64,000 bases of DNA, from contig CAXIUT010000077.1 in the NCBI GenBank assembly GCA_964035545.1, positions 1-64,000 on the forward strand, given 5' to 3'. Below, one piece after another: positions 23,288-34,032 of this stretch. Source of the stretch: Bugula neritina (taxonomy: Eukaryota > Bryozoa > Gymnolaemata > Cheilostomatida > Bugulidae). Every line of letters begins with the position of its first letter. The first letter of the stretch is position 1. A program made the translations under genes and the position numbers. The notes under the pieces are model-generated. The model was given only the letters and a program-made list of their open reading frames with translations, was not told where the DNA came from and searched no databases.

Positions 23288-25857
23288 ATGCTTCGATAAG
23301 ATTGTTTTATTAACCTCAAAAGACACCTTACTGGACTTCTATAAAAATAAAACATTTACCCTTAAAAATTATTGTCCTTATATTGGCAGCCAACCATCAA
23401 CACAGTTATCTACCTCTTCGCCAGCGGATCATAACTTCACAATCTAGAAGAACCAGCCTGGATGTTCTAATATCTGCAACTGACCTTTAAGTCAAACTTC
23501 AAATATTTTAGTGATCATCTACTAGCTCTTGATTTAAAAACTGATATTGCTTCGACTCTCAAAAACTACTTTCTAAACGGCTCAGTTGATTCTTTTTTCA
23601 TTAAAGCTATTGAATGTAGATTAAAATAAGATAAAAAATTATTAAATAACTTCTTGAGTTTCAATTTTTTAGATTAAGTAGCCACCTTCTAAGTCAAAAT
23701 TCAAAATGTATATGGTTTAAAAATAAAATTAGTCGAAAAAGTTATTCTTTAATATTAATAAATCCTCACCCAAGCCTTCTAGTATTAAAATCAAAAATTC
23801 TAAGACAAAATATTTTAAGTACTCTTTCTACTACCTAGGATTTCATCAAGATCAACTACTCACAAATCAGCCTCAAAAATTTATAAGCCTACAACCTCAT
23901 GCTTGCCTTTCTCAGTATGTTAGAAAGACTCTATGGAAAGTACCAACTTGTTGATGACCCCCTCATCAAAAACAAGATCCATAAATTTTATAGAGATAGA
24001 ATCCTTGGTCTCGTAGCTCATCTTAAAACCTCTTTCGATAGAATCTATCACCATTCTAGACTGCCTAAACTTGATATACTTGTTAGTTTCAAAAGAACAG
24101 AAAAAGAACTAAGAACACAACTAGCTGAACTTATTCTCGCAGACTCTCAACTATAAGAAGTCTTACAAAAAGAATATTATTGTTATCTGGAACAGTTCTA
24201 CGAAGCTGCTGCTCTTTAGGCACTAACTTCAGTCCACAAAAAGATCCATATCAGTCTAGCAGACATCATGAGCCGATTAGCCTCTGAAGAATAGAATAAT
24301 CATCAACAACTATTGAAAGGGTTTTCTAAAATACAATAATAATGGATAGGAAAGATGGATCAAATATCTAAATTTAGCAACTACACAGATAACAAACTCA
24401 GGACTATTTTTTTTACCTATTTAGAAGGAACTACTTTGAGTTCAGTTGGCTTAAATCTATTCCTCAAAATATTTGAACCTTTTCTTCAAAGCATTTTCAA
24501 AGAAGACAAACATAGAACTCTTCTCAGTCTGATAACCACTGAGAAACAACTTTATTTCTAACATCTTGAAGGACATCCCTCAGCTCTTTCTTTCCTGAGC
24601 AAAGAATAAATCTCTAAACTCAACAAATTTAAAACACTAAGAGACCAGTGATACTTTATTGTTCATTCAATTAATTTAAGAGTTTAGACAAATGGCTTGA
24701 TGATAGATAGTGTTAATAATAAAATATCTAAAATGCAACTAGATATGACCCATGCAGCAGTAACTGTCCTCGAAAAGATCATCACCAAAATAAAACCAGC
24801 CACTTCTACTTCCATGAAATCAGCAGTCGCTGCTCTCTTCACTGCTGACCCTCAAGGAAAACTCAGATACTCAGGCATGATAGGATTACTACAAATCGAT
24901 ATGGATCGTCACCTCAAGTCTAAATTCCTTCGATTCTACGATCTATAAAGCCTTAGCATGGTCTTTTAAGTTTAAATCTTCTATGGACTTCAAAAAAATT
25001 ACAGAATGATCAAATAAGGTCTCTACCTGCTTGATTATCCTAAAGGAAACATTGCCTTTCAATTCAGAACCAAAGAAGAAGGATAAATAATGAGATTAAA
25101 AATCAATTCCAACTGTCCTTCTCTTGAAGAATTCGAATAAATACAAAGAAAAAAAATATAGGCAGCCAAAAAAAAATAAGAAGATAGCAGTTTCTTTGGA
25201 AAAGTTAAAAACTTTTTTGGAGGCAAAGATTAGTAAGATGATTAAGTTAAACATTAATCATAAGTCCTTTCCTTCAAAAAGAACACATCAGTTTCTTTCA
25301 ACCTCCAAGATGGAACTTTCAGCACTTAAAACGTACCTCCAGAGTGGCAAGAAGTCTTTGATTCCCTCAATCTTTCCCCGGATGACTTAGCTAACAAATA
25401 AATCACAGGCATCATTATTGAAGAAACTATCCTAAACCAAGCCAAAAGACAAGCTTAGTAGTAGTACAACAAAGATCTTCAGCAAAAAGTAAAAAATGCT
25501 CAGAATTAAGTAAATTAATAAGCTAGAAACTTTTAAGCAGGAGTATCGAGAAACACGAACATGCATTTACCTCCTCCCCCTCCCCCTCCACCTCCTCCAT
25601 TACTTGGTCCTGCCCCTTCAATAGGTAGAAGCAGTGACAATTCGGCCAGGACCAATCTGATGGACTAGATCAGAAATAACAACCTCAAGTTAAAGCACGT
25701 AGCAGTGAACAATACAGAAGGAAAGCAATCAGTCAATTTGGACATTAGTGATATGAACAAGTAGTAGCGTAATGACCACATAGAAAATTTGAGGAAAAAG
25801 TTGTTGATGAGGAAAAAAGCCCTCAACAGAAGAGAGGCAGACTAAGATGATTATTGA
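23288..25857 (+). CDS. WASP-like actin nucleation-promoting factor
   Basis: Activator of Arp2/3-driven actin branching. 849 residues; one 20-nt intron at 23819-23838. From about residue 518 the WASP order is complete: WH1 domain (518-607; FYDLESLSMVFEVEIFYGLQ), short basic stretch, degenerate CRIB/GBD (669-714; VPPEWQEVFDSLNLSPDDLA), polyproline (754-765), WH2 (NLMDEIRNNNLKLKHV, about 783-798), amphipathic C region (LRKKLLMRKKAL) and acidic end EADEDDY. The ~515-residue helical N-terminal extension is not part of ordinary WASP and I do not recognise it. The frame stops at TGA just where WASPs have the acidic-motif Trp. Convergent with ORC4, 50 bp apart. Confidence 0.85.
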
Positions 25858-25907
25858 GATGATTATTTGAGAGAAATATTGAGATAAAGTTAAAAAGAAT
25901 AATCAAA

Positions 25908-27274
25908 TCAAGATCTTAGGATATTTTGGAAGAGTTCAGGCAGGTTGTCTATTTCTTTGAAGGCTCTTTATATTTCTTAAGGATTGATAGATGACCGAAT
26001 ATCAGAGTTCCAGATAGACTAATCTTTGTTATCCAACTCCAACAAACCAAGTTACTAAAGTTTGAGAACAGACCTTTCCAATATATTTTTAGAGTAAATA
26101 AAAGAACTGCCCATTCCTTATGAAGTTACCCACTTCTGCTTAAACTCCTGATAAACCTAATACACTGTCTTAAAGCGATATGGCTTTCTTTGGTGCTTTT
26201 ACATGTAGTGGATAATAGCCATAACTAGATATTCAGGAAAGGTAGATGCTATGTTAGATAGAAATTACTTTTGAGTAGATTTTTAGGAACAAAAGGAAAT
26301 ATAAAAACAAAACTCTATTCTAATCTATTGACCAAATTCTATGCAAGCTAACTATCACTCAAATTCATCATTTATTGAGGAGAGCGATATCCACTAAACA
26401 CCATCTTCATTGAATTCAAATAAAATACGATATCTTTTTGAGAAAATTACTGATTTCTAGTTATCAATTTCAATAAATTACGATTCCCCCTCATAGCTAT
26501 CAACACTTTCTCGTATAACTTCTGTCTCTAGCGACATCCGCTTAAGTACTATCGCTCTTGCTAGCACAACCATTCTATCCTCCTTGCCAACAACTACAAT
26601 AGTATCTCAGGAGCTGGTCGCACCAAATTGACAGTATGTGCACATAGTCTACTCCTCACTCTCTTCTAAAACCTATCAGAAAAAGTCAATAACCTTGTTG
26701 TAAAGACCAACCCGATCCATTGCTTGATATCAGTATTAATCCACTCCAGTAAGTTGTAAAGAAGTAGTTGTTTGCGATATTCTACTAACCTTTAGGCATT
26801 TCTGATCAAAATAACAAGAGGACGTTCTTTTGACTTAATTGGCTCATTTAATTAACATAGTTAAATATTATTTTGGGCTACTATCTTCCGATCCAGTCCT
26901 TTAATTTAAATTTGCTAGCCAATCTAGCGAATCAACTTCTGAATAAACTGCATCTCTGTTCGAAATATATTGCAATCCACCACAGCAATAGCTGTCTCTC
27001 CATAATCATGCCTCAAAGCCCAATAAACTAAAGACATCTTGCCTGATTGAGCAGGACCAATAATAACATGAGTCTGTCCTACTAGCCTGCCTTCTATTCT
27101 GCTAGAATAACTTTCTCCCAAAGGAATCATCCACTACTTATTGGGTTCTATCTATCCGAAAGCCTGAATTAGACGTTTCATAGCATTAATGTTTTTAGGA
27201 TTAGTAGGTTGTTATTCAGAGAAAGAAGAGTTAGAGTATTTACGATAGCGACTGCGACTTCGATTGCTTTTCAT
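25908..27274 (-). CDS. ORC4: origin recognition complex subunit 4
   Basis: AAA+ subunit of the complex that marks replication origins and loads the MCM helicase. 448 residues, typical for ORC4, with one 20-nt intron at 26249-26268. The Walker A region is VIIGPAQSGKMSLVYWALRH (about residues 68-87), keeping GxxxxGK. A degenerate Walker B (RPLVILIRNAERL), a sensor region (VFTTRLLTFSDRFEKRVRSR) and a winged-helix C-terminus (FKTVYEVYQEFKQKW) follow. The Ser/Arg-rich N-terminus is short. Walker B lacks the DE pair, so it may bind ATP without hydrolysing it well, as reported for some ORC subunits. Head-to-head with the last copy of nothing: its 5' side abuts the tandem array. Confidence 0.82.
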
Positions 27275-27458
27275 ATTTTGATTTAATTACCTCCAAATGT
27301 AAACAAAATATTTCTTTAATCAAAACTATAAATACAGGTTCATTACCATAAAAACTGACACTAAACAGGTTCATTACCATAAAAACTGACACTAAACATT
27401 GAGCTTAAAGTTCTGTTAGATTCTTATTATCATTTAAGGTTATATGTGATCATTATCA

Positions 27459-28862
27459 TCATTTGCTGAAAACAAGTTCTCTTAAAGCAAGTAGCTCCTT
27501 CTGGTCTTTCAAGTACTCGTCCAAAGAAGCCTGTTTGGCATATATTTCTTTGTATTTAATAAAACTCTCTCTGATCTGCTCTTCTTCTCCCTTCCCAACT
27601 TTCTGCACAAAGTATTTCATTATCAACTAATCCTTTGCCTGAACATCATCAAGTGCCATTTTGTATCTGAAATGTAGATTTTCCATGGCTTTATTTATAC
27701 TTTTTAGTTCATTTTACTTGTTCTTCATTTAAAGCTATGACTTCTTGGCACTTGCCTTCAAATCAGCACATGCTTTCAAGTCTTTTATTTTAAGTTATTC
27801 CTTCAAAGCAGCTATCCTTTGAAGGTCTTCGAAAGATTGGTCCTTCACTCTAGATAACTCTTCTTCTGTGGATTATAACTTATTTTTCATAGTTTCATTC
27901 CTTTAAATGTGACTTTTAAGAGCATCTTCGAATGTATTCTCTTTCTTCTGCACTAATGATTCTCTCTGAACTCGTCCAAGGTTATCTCTTAGCTGATCAA
28001 CGATCATTTTATGCTCTTCCCTCTCACTATTTAAAGCCTTCATCCATTTGTTTTAGACTTATTTCTCTTTTTCTGATTATTATTTTCTCTTCACTTACAG
28101 CTATCTCTTTAAACTAAAATTTTCCTTTTTTAATTACTATATTTATTCTCTTAACTTCTAATTCTACTGATTTTTTGTCTCCAACTCTTTTGATACTGAC
28201 CATAATTTCTATCTAAGAGGTGATTCTTCTTTCTTTGGACTCTTTTGTTAAGGCATCATCCATCCTCCTCGAATGTCTTTCTTGCTTCCTTACATCTTTT
28301 CATTGGTATTCATATAGATAGGCCTTTTTTCTTCCTTTCTATTGTAATTAACAATAGGAGCAATCTTTTTATTTTAACTTTCTCTTTCTCTAGAAAAAGA
28401 ATAATTTGGTGTTTTAGTAATATTACTACATTCTAAACCTCTACTCGATGAAACAACATGCAATCCTACAGGTTCAACTCTACTTGTTTGTCTTCTAGCA
28501 CTAAGGTAGTGTTGTGAAATTGTCTATTTGTTTTATTCATGATTTAGTCGAGGGTTAAACATTCTTGACAACTATTTTTCGTGATGATTCAAGTGCTTGA
28601 ACTGTTCTTTTAACTTGTTAAGGTCATCCTTCAACTCATAGAAATAAGAGATGTTTCCAGCAGGATTAATATTTATTGTTTGATTTTAAGGAGGACGATG
28701 TGAAAGAGGTCTTGCTTGATTTTTAATCAATTGCCCAGTGCTTCTTTGCTGAGATGGATTTATTGAGATATAATATGGGTTAACTGGATAGAAACTTCTG
28801 TCGATATGACTTTGTTGTCCTCTAAAAACATGATTTTGAACTTGTCCTTAGTAGGAAGTCAT
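27459..28862 (-). CDS. coiled-coil protein, array copy 1
   Basis: Not recognised. 467 residues without intron, ATG at 28862 to TGA at 27459. The N-terminal ~150 residues are Asn/Gln/Ser-rich and probably disordered (HLNHHEKELSRMFNPRLNHE). From about residue 235 to the end it is an almost continuous charged coiled coil (ELETKNQENEKLREEIEELK). No membrane segment. Many glutamates of the coil are TAA or TAG, so the gene is fragmented under the standard code. Likely structural (cortex or basal body), but this is only inference from composition. Copies in tandem suggest selection for dosage or recent unequal exchange. Confidence 0.75.
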
Positions 28863-29164
28863 CTATTATAATGGGATACCAAGAATTAATGATTCATTAA
28901 TATCATACTATGAACTAAACAAAATAAGATATTTGAAAAAAGTCTTTCTTTTCTTTGTAGTTGTTCTCTCACTTTCTAAAGTCGCTACTATTTTGTCAAC
29001 TTTTGTAAACAAAATATTTCTTTAATCAAAACTATAAATACAGGTTCATTACCATAAAAACTGACACTAAACAGGTTCATTACCATAAAAACTGACACTA
29101 AACATTGAGCTTAAAGTTCTGTTAGATTCTTATTATCATTTAAGGTTATATGTGATCATTATCA

Positions 29165-30568
29165 TCATTTGCTGAAAACAAGTTCTCTTAAAGCAAGTAG
29201 CTCCTTCTGGTCTTTCAAGTACTCGTCCAAAGAAGCCTGTTTGGCATATATTTCTTTGTATTTAATAAAACTCTCTCTGATCTGCTCTTCTTCTCCCTTC
29301 CCAACTTTCTGCACAAAGTATTTCATTATCAACTAATCCTTTGCCTGAACATCATCAAGTGCCATTTTGTATCTGAAATGTAGATTTTCCATGGCTTTAT
29401 TTATACTTTTTAGTTCATTTTACTTGTTCTTCATTTAAAGCTATGACTTCTTGGCACTTGCCTTCAAATCAGCACATGCTTTCAAGTCTTTTATTTTAAG
29501 TTATTCCTTCAAAGCAGCTATCCTTTGAAGGTCTTCGAAAGATTGGTCCTTCACTCTAGATAACTCTTCTTCTGTGGATTATAACTTATTTTTCATAGTT
29601 TCATTCCTTTAAATGTGACTTTTAAGAGCATCTTCGAATGTATTCTCTTTCTTCTGCACTAATGATTCTCTCTGAACTCGTCCAAGGTTATCTCTTAGCT
29701 GATCAACGATCATTTTATGCTCTTCCCTCTCACTATTTAAAGCCTTCATCCATTTGTTTTAGACTTATTTCTCTTTTTCTGATTATTATTTTCTCTTCAC
29801 TTACAGCTATCTCTTTAAACTAAAATTTTCCTTTTTTAATTACTATATTTATTCTCTTAACTTCTAATTCTACTGATTTTTTGTCTCCAACTCTTTTGAT
29901 ACTGACCATAATTTCTATCTAAGAGGTGATTCTTCTTTCTTTGGACTCTTTTGTTAAGGCATCATCCATCCTCCTCGAATGTCTTTCTTGCTTCCTTACA
30001 TCTTTTCATTGGTATTCATATAGATAGGCCTTTTTTCTTCCTTTCTATTGTAATTAACAATAGGAGCAATCTTTTTATTTTAACTTTCTCTTTCTCTAGA
30101 AAAAGAATAATTTGGTGTTTTAGTAATATTACTACATTCTAAACCTCTACTCGATGAAACAACATGCAATCCTACAGGTTCAACTCTACTTGTTTGTCTT
30201 CTAGCACTAAGGTAGTGTTGTGAAATTGTCTATTTGTTTTATTCATGATTTAGTCGAGGGTTAAACATTCTTGACAACTATTTTTCGTGATGATTCAAGT
30301 GCTTGAACTGTTCTTTTAACTTGTTAAGGTCATCCTTCAACTCATAGAAATAAGAGATGTTTCCAGCAGGATTAATATTTATTGTTTGATTTTAAGGAGG
30401 ACGATGTGAAAGAGGTCTTGCTTGATTTTTAATCAATTGCCCAGTGCTTCTTTGCTGAGATGGATTTATTGAGATATAATATGGGTTAACTGGATAGAAA
30501 CTTCTGTCGATATGACTTTGTTGTCCTCTAAAAACATGATTTTGAACTTGTCCTTAGTAGGAAGTCAT
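29165..30568 (-). CDS. coiled-coil protein, array copy 2
   Basis: Exact 1,706-bp offset from copy 1, same 467-residue frame and no difference that I could find. Its ATG lies 90 bp from the telomeric array at 30659-30745, which replaces part of its upstream spacer. If a chromosome really ends there, this copy would be the terminal gene. Confidence 0.75.
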
Positions 30569-30658
30569 CTATTATAATGGGATACCAAGAATTAATGATT
30601 CATTAATATCATACTATGAACTAAACAAAATAAGATATTTGAAAAAAGTCTTTCTTTT

Positions 30659-30745
30659 GGGGTTGGGGTTGGGGTTGGGGTTGGGGTTGGGGTTGGGGTT
30701 GGGGTTGGGGTTGGGGTTGGGGTTGGGGTTGGGGTTGGGGTTGGG
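30659..30745. repeat. G-strand telomeric array inside the tandem gene array
   Basis: 87 bp of GGGGTT. It takes the place of exactly 87 bp of spacer present at the same point between copies 1/2 (28953-29039) and 3/4 (32365-32451): left flank ...GTCTTTCTTTT and right flank ACAGGTTCATTACC are the same in all three, and the 1,706-bp register is kept. Confidence 0.95.
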
Positions 30746-30870
30746 ACAGGTTCATTACCATAAAAACTGACACTAAACAGGTTCATTACCATAAAAACTG
30801 ACACTAAACATTGAGCTTAAAGTTCTGTTAGATTCTTATTATCATTTAAGGTTATATGTGATCATTATCA

Positions 30871-32274
30871 TCATTTGCTGAAAACAAGTTCTCTTAAAGC
30901 AAGTAGCTCCTTCTGGTCTTTCAAGTACTCGTCCAAAGAAGCCTGTTTGGCATATATTTCTTTGTATTTAATAAAACTCTCTCTGATCTGCTCTTCTTCT
31001 CCCTTCCCAACTTTCTGCACAAAGTATTTCATTATCAACTAATCCTTTGCCTGAACATCATCAAGTGCCATTTTGTATCTGAAATGTAGATTTTCCATGG
31101 CTTTATTTATACTTTTTAGTTCATTTTACTTGTTCTTCATTTAAAGCTATGACTTCTTGGCACTTGCCTTCAAATCAGCACATGCTTTCAAGTCTTTTAT
31201 TTTAAGTTATTCCTTCAAAGCAGCTATCCTTTGAAGGTCTTCGAAAGATTGGTCCTTCACTCTAGATAACTCTTCTTCTGTGGATTATAACTTATTTTTC
31301 ATAGTTTCATTCCTTTAAATGTGACTTTTAAGAGCATCTTCGAATGTATTCTCTTTCTTCTGCACTAATGATTCTCTCTGAACTCGTCCAAGGTTATCTC
31401 TTAGCTGATCAACGATCATTTTATGCTCTTCCCTCTCACTATTTAAAGCCTTCATCCATTTGTTTTAGACTTATTTCTCTTTTTCTGATTATTATTTTCT
31501 CTTCACTTACAGCTATCTCTTTAAACTAAAATTTTCCTTTTTTAATTACTATATTTATTCTCTTAACTTCTAATTCTACTGATTTTTTGTCTCCAACTCT
31601 TTTGATACTGACCATAATTTCTATCTAAGAGGTGATTCTTCTTTCTTTGGACTCTTTTGTTAAGGCATCATCCATCCTCCTCGAATGTCTTTCTTGCTTC
31701 CTTACATCTTTTCATTGGTATTCATATAGATAGGCCTTTTTTCTTCCTTTCTATTGTAATTAACAATAGGAGCAATCTTTTTATTTTAACTTTCTCTTTC
31801 TCTAGAAAAAGAATAATTTGGTGTTTTAGTAATATTACTACATTCTAAACCTCTACTCGATGAAACAACATGCAATCCTACAGGTTCAACTCTACTTGTT
31901 TGTCTTCTAGCACTAAGGTAGTGTTGTGAAATTGTCTATTTGTTTTATTCATGATTTAGTCGAGGGTTAAACATTCTTGACAACTATTTTTCGTGATGAT
32001 TCAAGTGCTTGAACTGTTCTTTTAACTTGTTAAGGTCATCCTTCAACTCATAGAAATAAGAGATGTTTCCAGCAGGATTAATATTTATTGTTTGATTTTA
32101 AGGAGGACGATGTGAAAGAGGTCTTGCTTGATTTTTAATCAATTGCCCAGTGCTTCTTTGCTGAGATGGATTTATTGAGATATAATATGGGTTAACTGGA
32201 TAGAAACTTCTGTCGATATGACTTTGTTGTCCTCTAAAAACATGATTTTGAACTTGTCCTTAGTAGGAAGTCAT
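30871..32274 (-). CDS. coiled-coil protein, array copy 3
   Basis: Same 467-residue frame as copy 1 at an offset of 3,412 bp; no difference seen. Its 3' spacer is the one partly replaced by telomeric repeats. Confidence 0.75.
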
Positions 32275-32576
32275 CTATTATAATGGGATACCAAGAATTA
32301 ATGATTCATTAATATCATACTATGAACTAAACAAAATAAGATATTTGAAAAAAGTCTTTCTTTTCTTTGTAGTTGTTCTCTCACTTTCTAAAGTCGCTAC
32401 TATTTTGTCAACTTTTGTAAACAAAATATTTCTTTAATCAAAACTATAAATACAGGTTCATTACCATAAAAACTGACACTAAACAGGTTCATTACCATAA
32501 AAACTGACACTAAACATTGAGCTTAAAGTTCTGTTAGATTCTTATTATCATTTAAGGTTATATGTGATCATTATCA

Positions 32577-33974
32577 TCATTTGCTGAAAACAAGTTCTCT
32601 TAAAGCAAGTAGCTCCTTCTGGTCTTTCAAGTACTCGTCCAAAGAAGCCTGTTTGGCATATATTTCTTTGTATTTAATAAAACTCTCTCTGATCTGCTCT
32701 TCTTCTCCCTTCCCAACTTTCTGCACAAAGTATTTCATTATCAACTAATCCTTTGCCTGAACATCATCAAGTGCCATTTTGTATCTGAAATGTAGATTTT
32801 CCATGGCTTTATTTATACTTTTTAGTTCATTTTACTTGTTCTTCATTTAAAGCTATGACTTCTTGGCACTTGCCTTCAAATCAGCACATGCTTTCAAGTC
32901 TTTTATTTTAAGTTATTCCTTCAAAGCAGCTATCCTTTGAAGGTCTTCGAAAGATTGGTCCTTCACTCTAGATAACTCTTCTTCTGTGGATTATAACTTA
33001 TTTTTCATAGTTTCATTCCTTTAAATGTGACTTTTAAGAGCATCTTCGAATGTATTCTCTTTCTTCTGCACTAATGATTCTCTCTGAACTCGTCCAAGGT
33101 TATCTCTTAGCTGATCAACGATCATTTTATGCTCTTCCCTCTCACTATTTAAAGCCTTCATCCATTTGTTTTAGACTTATTTCTCTTTTTCTGATTATTA
33201 TTTTCTCTTCACTTACAGCTATCTCTTTAAACTAAAATTTTCCTTTTTTAATTACTATATTTATTCTCTTAACTTCTAATTCTACTGATTTTTTGTCTCC
33301 AGCTCTTTTGATACTGACCATAATTTCTATCTAAGAGGTGATTCTTCTTTCTTTGGACTCTGTTGTGAACTTGATGATGCTTTCTCATTGGTATTAATAT
33401 TATAATGTCTTTCTTTCTATTTTCTATTGGGATTAACTATTGGAACTACTTTTCTTTTCTCACTATCTCTAGAAAAAGAAAAATTCGGTGTTTTGAATTG
33501 AAGTTGATGAACACTATTATTTTAAAGACCCTTACTGGACGGAACAATATACATTCCTGCAGGTTCAACTCTACTTGTCTGTCTTCTATCTATTTATCTA
33601 TCAGCACTAAGATGGTGTCTTGAAATTATTTATTTATTTTATTCATTGCTAGGTTTATGGTTCGGTATTCTTGACAGTTATTCTCCTCTGTGATTGATCT
33701 GTTTGAGTTGTTCCTTCAACTTGCTGAGATCATCTTTCAACTCATAGATATTAGAGTTATTTCCTCCAGGATTGATGTTGATAGTTTGATTTTAAGGAGG
33801 ACGATGTGAAAGAGGTCTTGTTGGACTGTTAATCAGTTGTCCAGTACTTCTTTGCTGAGATGGATTTATCGAGGTATAATATGGATTGACTGGATAGGAA
33901 CTTCTTTCAATATGATTTTGTGGTCTATAGTCTCTAACTACTTGATTTGGAACTTGCGGTTGGTAAGAAATCAT
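32577..33974 (-). CDS. coiled-coil protein, diverged array copy 4
   Basis: 465 residues, ATG at 33974. The C-terminal ~200 residues, encoded by 32577-33360, match copies 1-3 except for one substitution near 33302. The N-terminal half is a diverged homologue: same order of motifs (YYTSINPSQQRSTGQLI, then PLSHRPP) but many substitutions and small in-frame indels. The abrupt edge suggests gene conversion or unequal crossing over that spread the 3' half. The ATG lies 58 bp beyond the stop of the BEACH gene. Confidence 0.75.
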
Positions 33975-34032
33975 CAATTATAATACCACCAACAATTACT
34001 GATTTATAAATATTGCATATTAACAATAAAAA

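Larger units (their letters stand above)
27298..33360. repeat. tandem gene array, 1,706-bp period, ~3.6 copies
   Basis: Direct repeats with an exact 1,706-bp period: 27298-29003, 29004-30709, 30710-32415 and 32416 to about 33360. Each unit carries one minus-strand coiled-coil gene plus a ~300-bp spacer; the spacer contains a 31-bp direct repeat (starting ACAGGTTCATTACC) twice. The first three units look identical wherever I compared them. In the fourth, identity stops at about 33361 and the rest is a diverged homologue. One spacer (30659-30745) is replaced by telomeric repeats. Confidence 0.95.
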
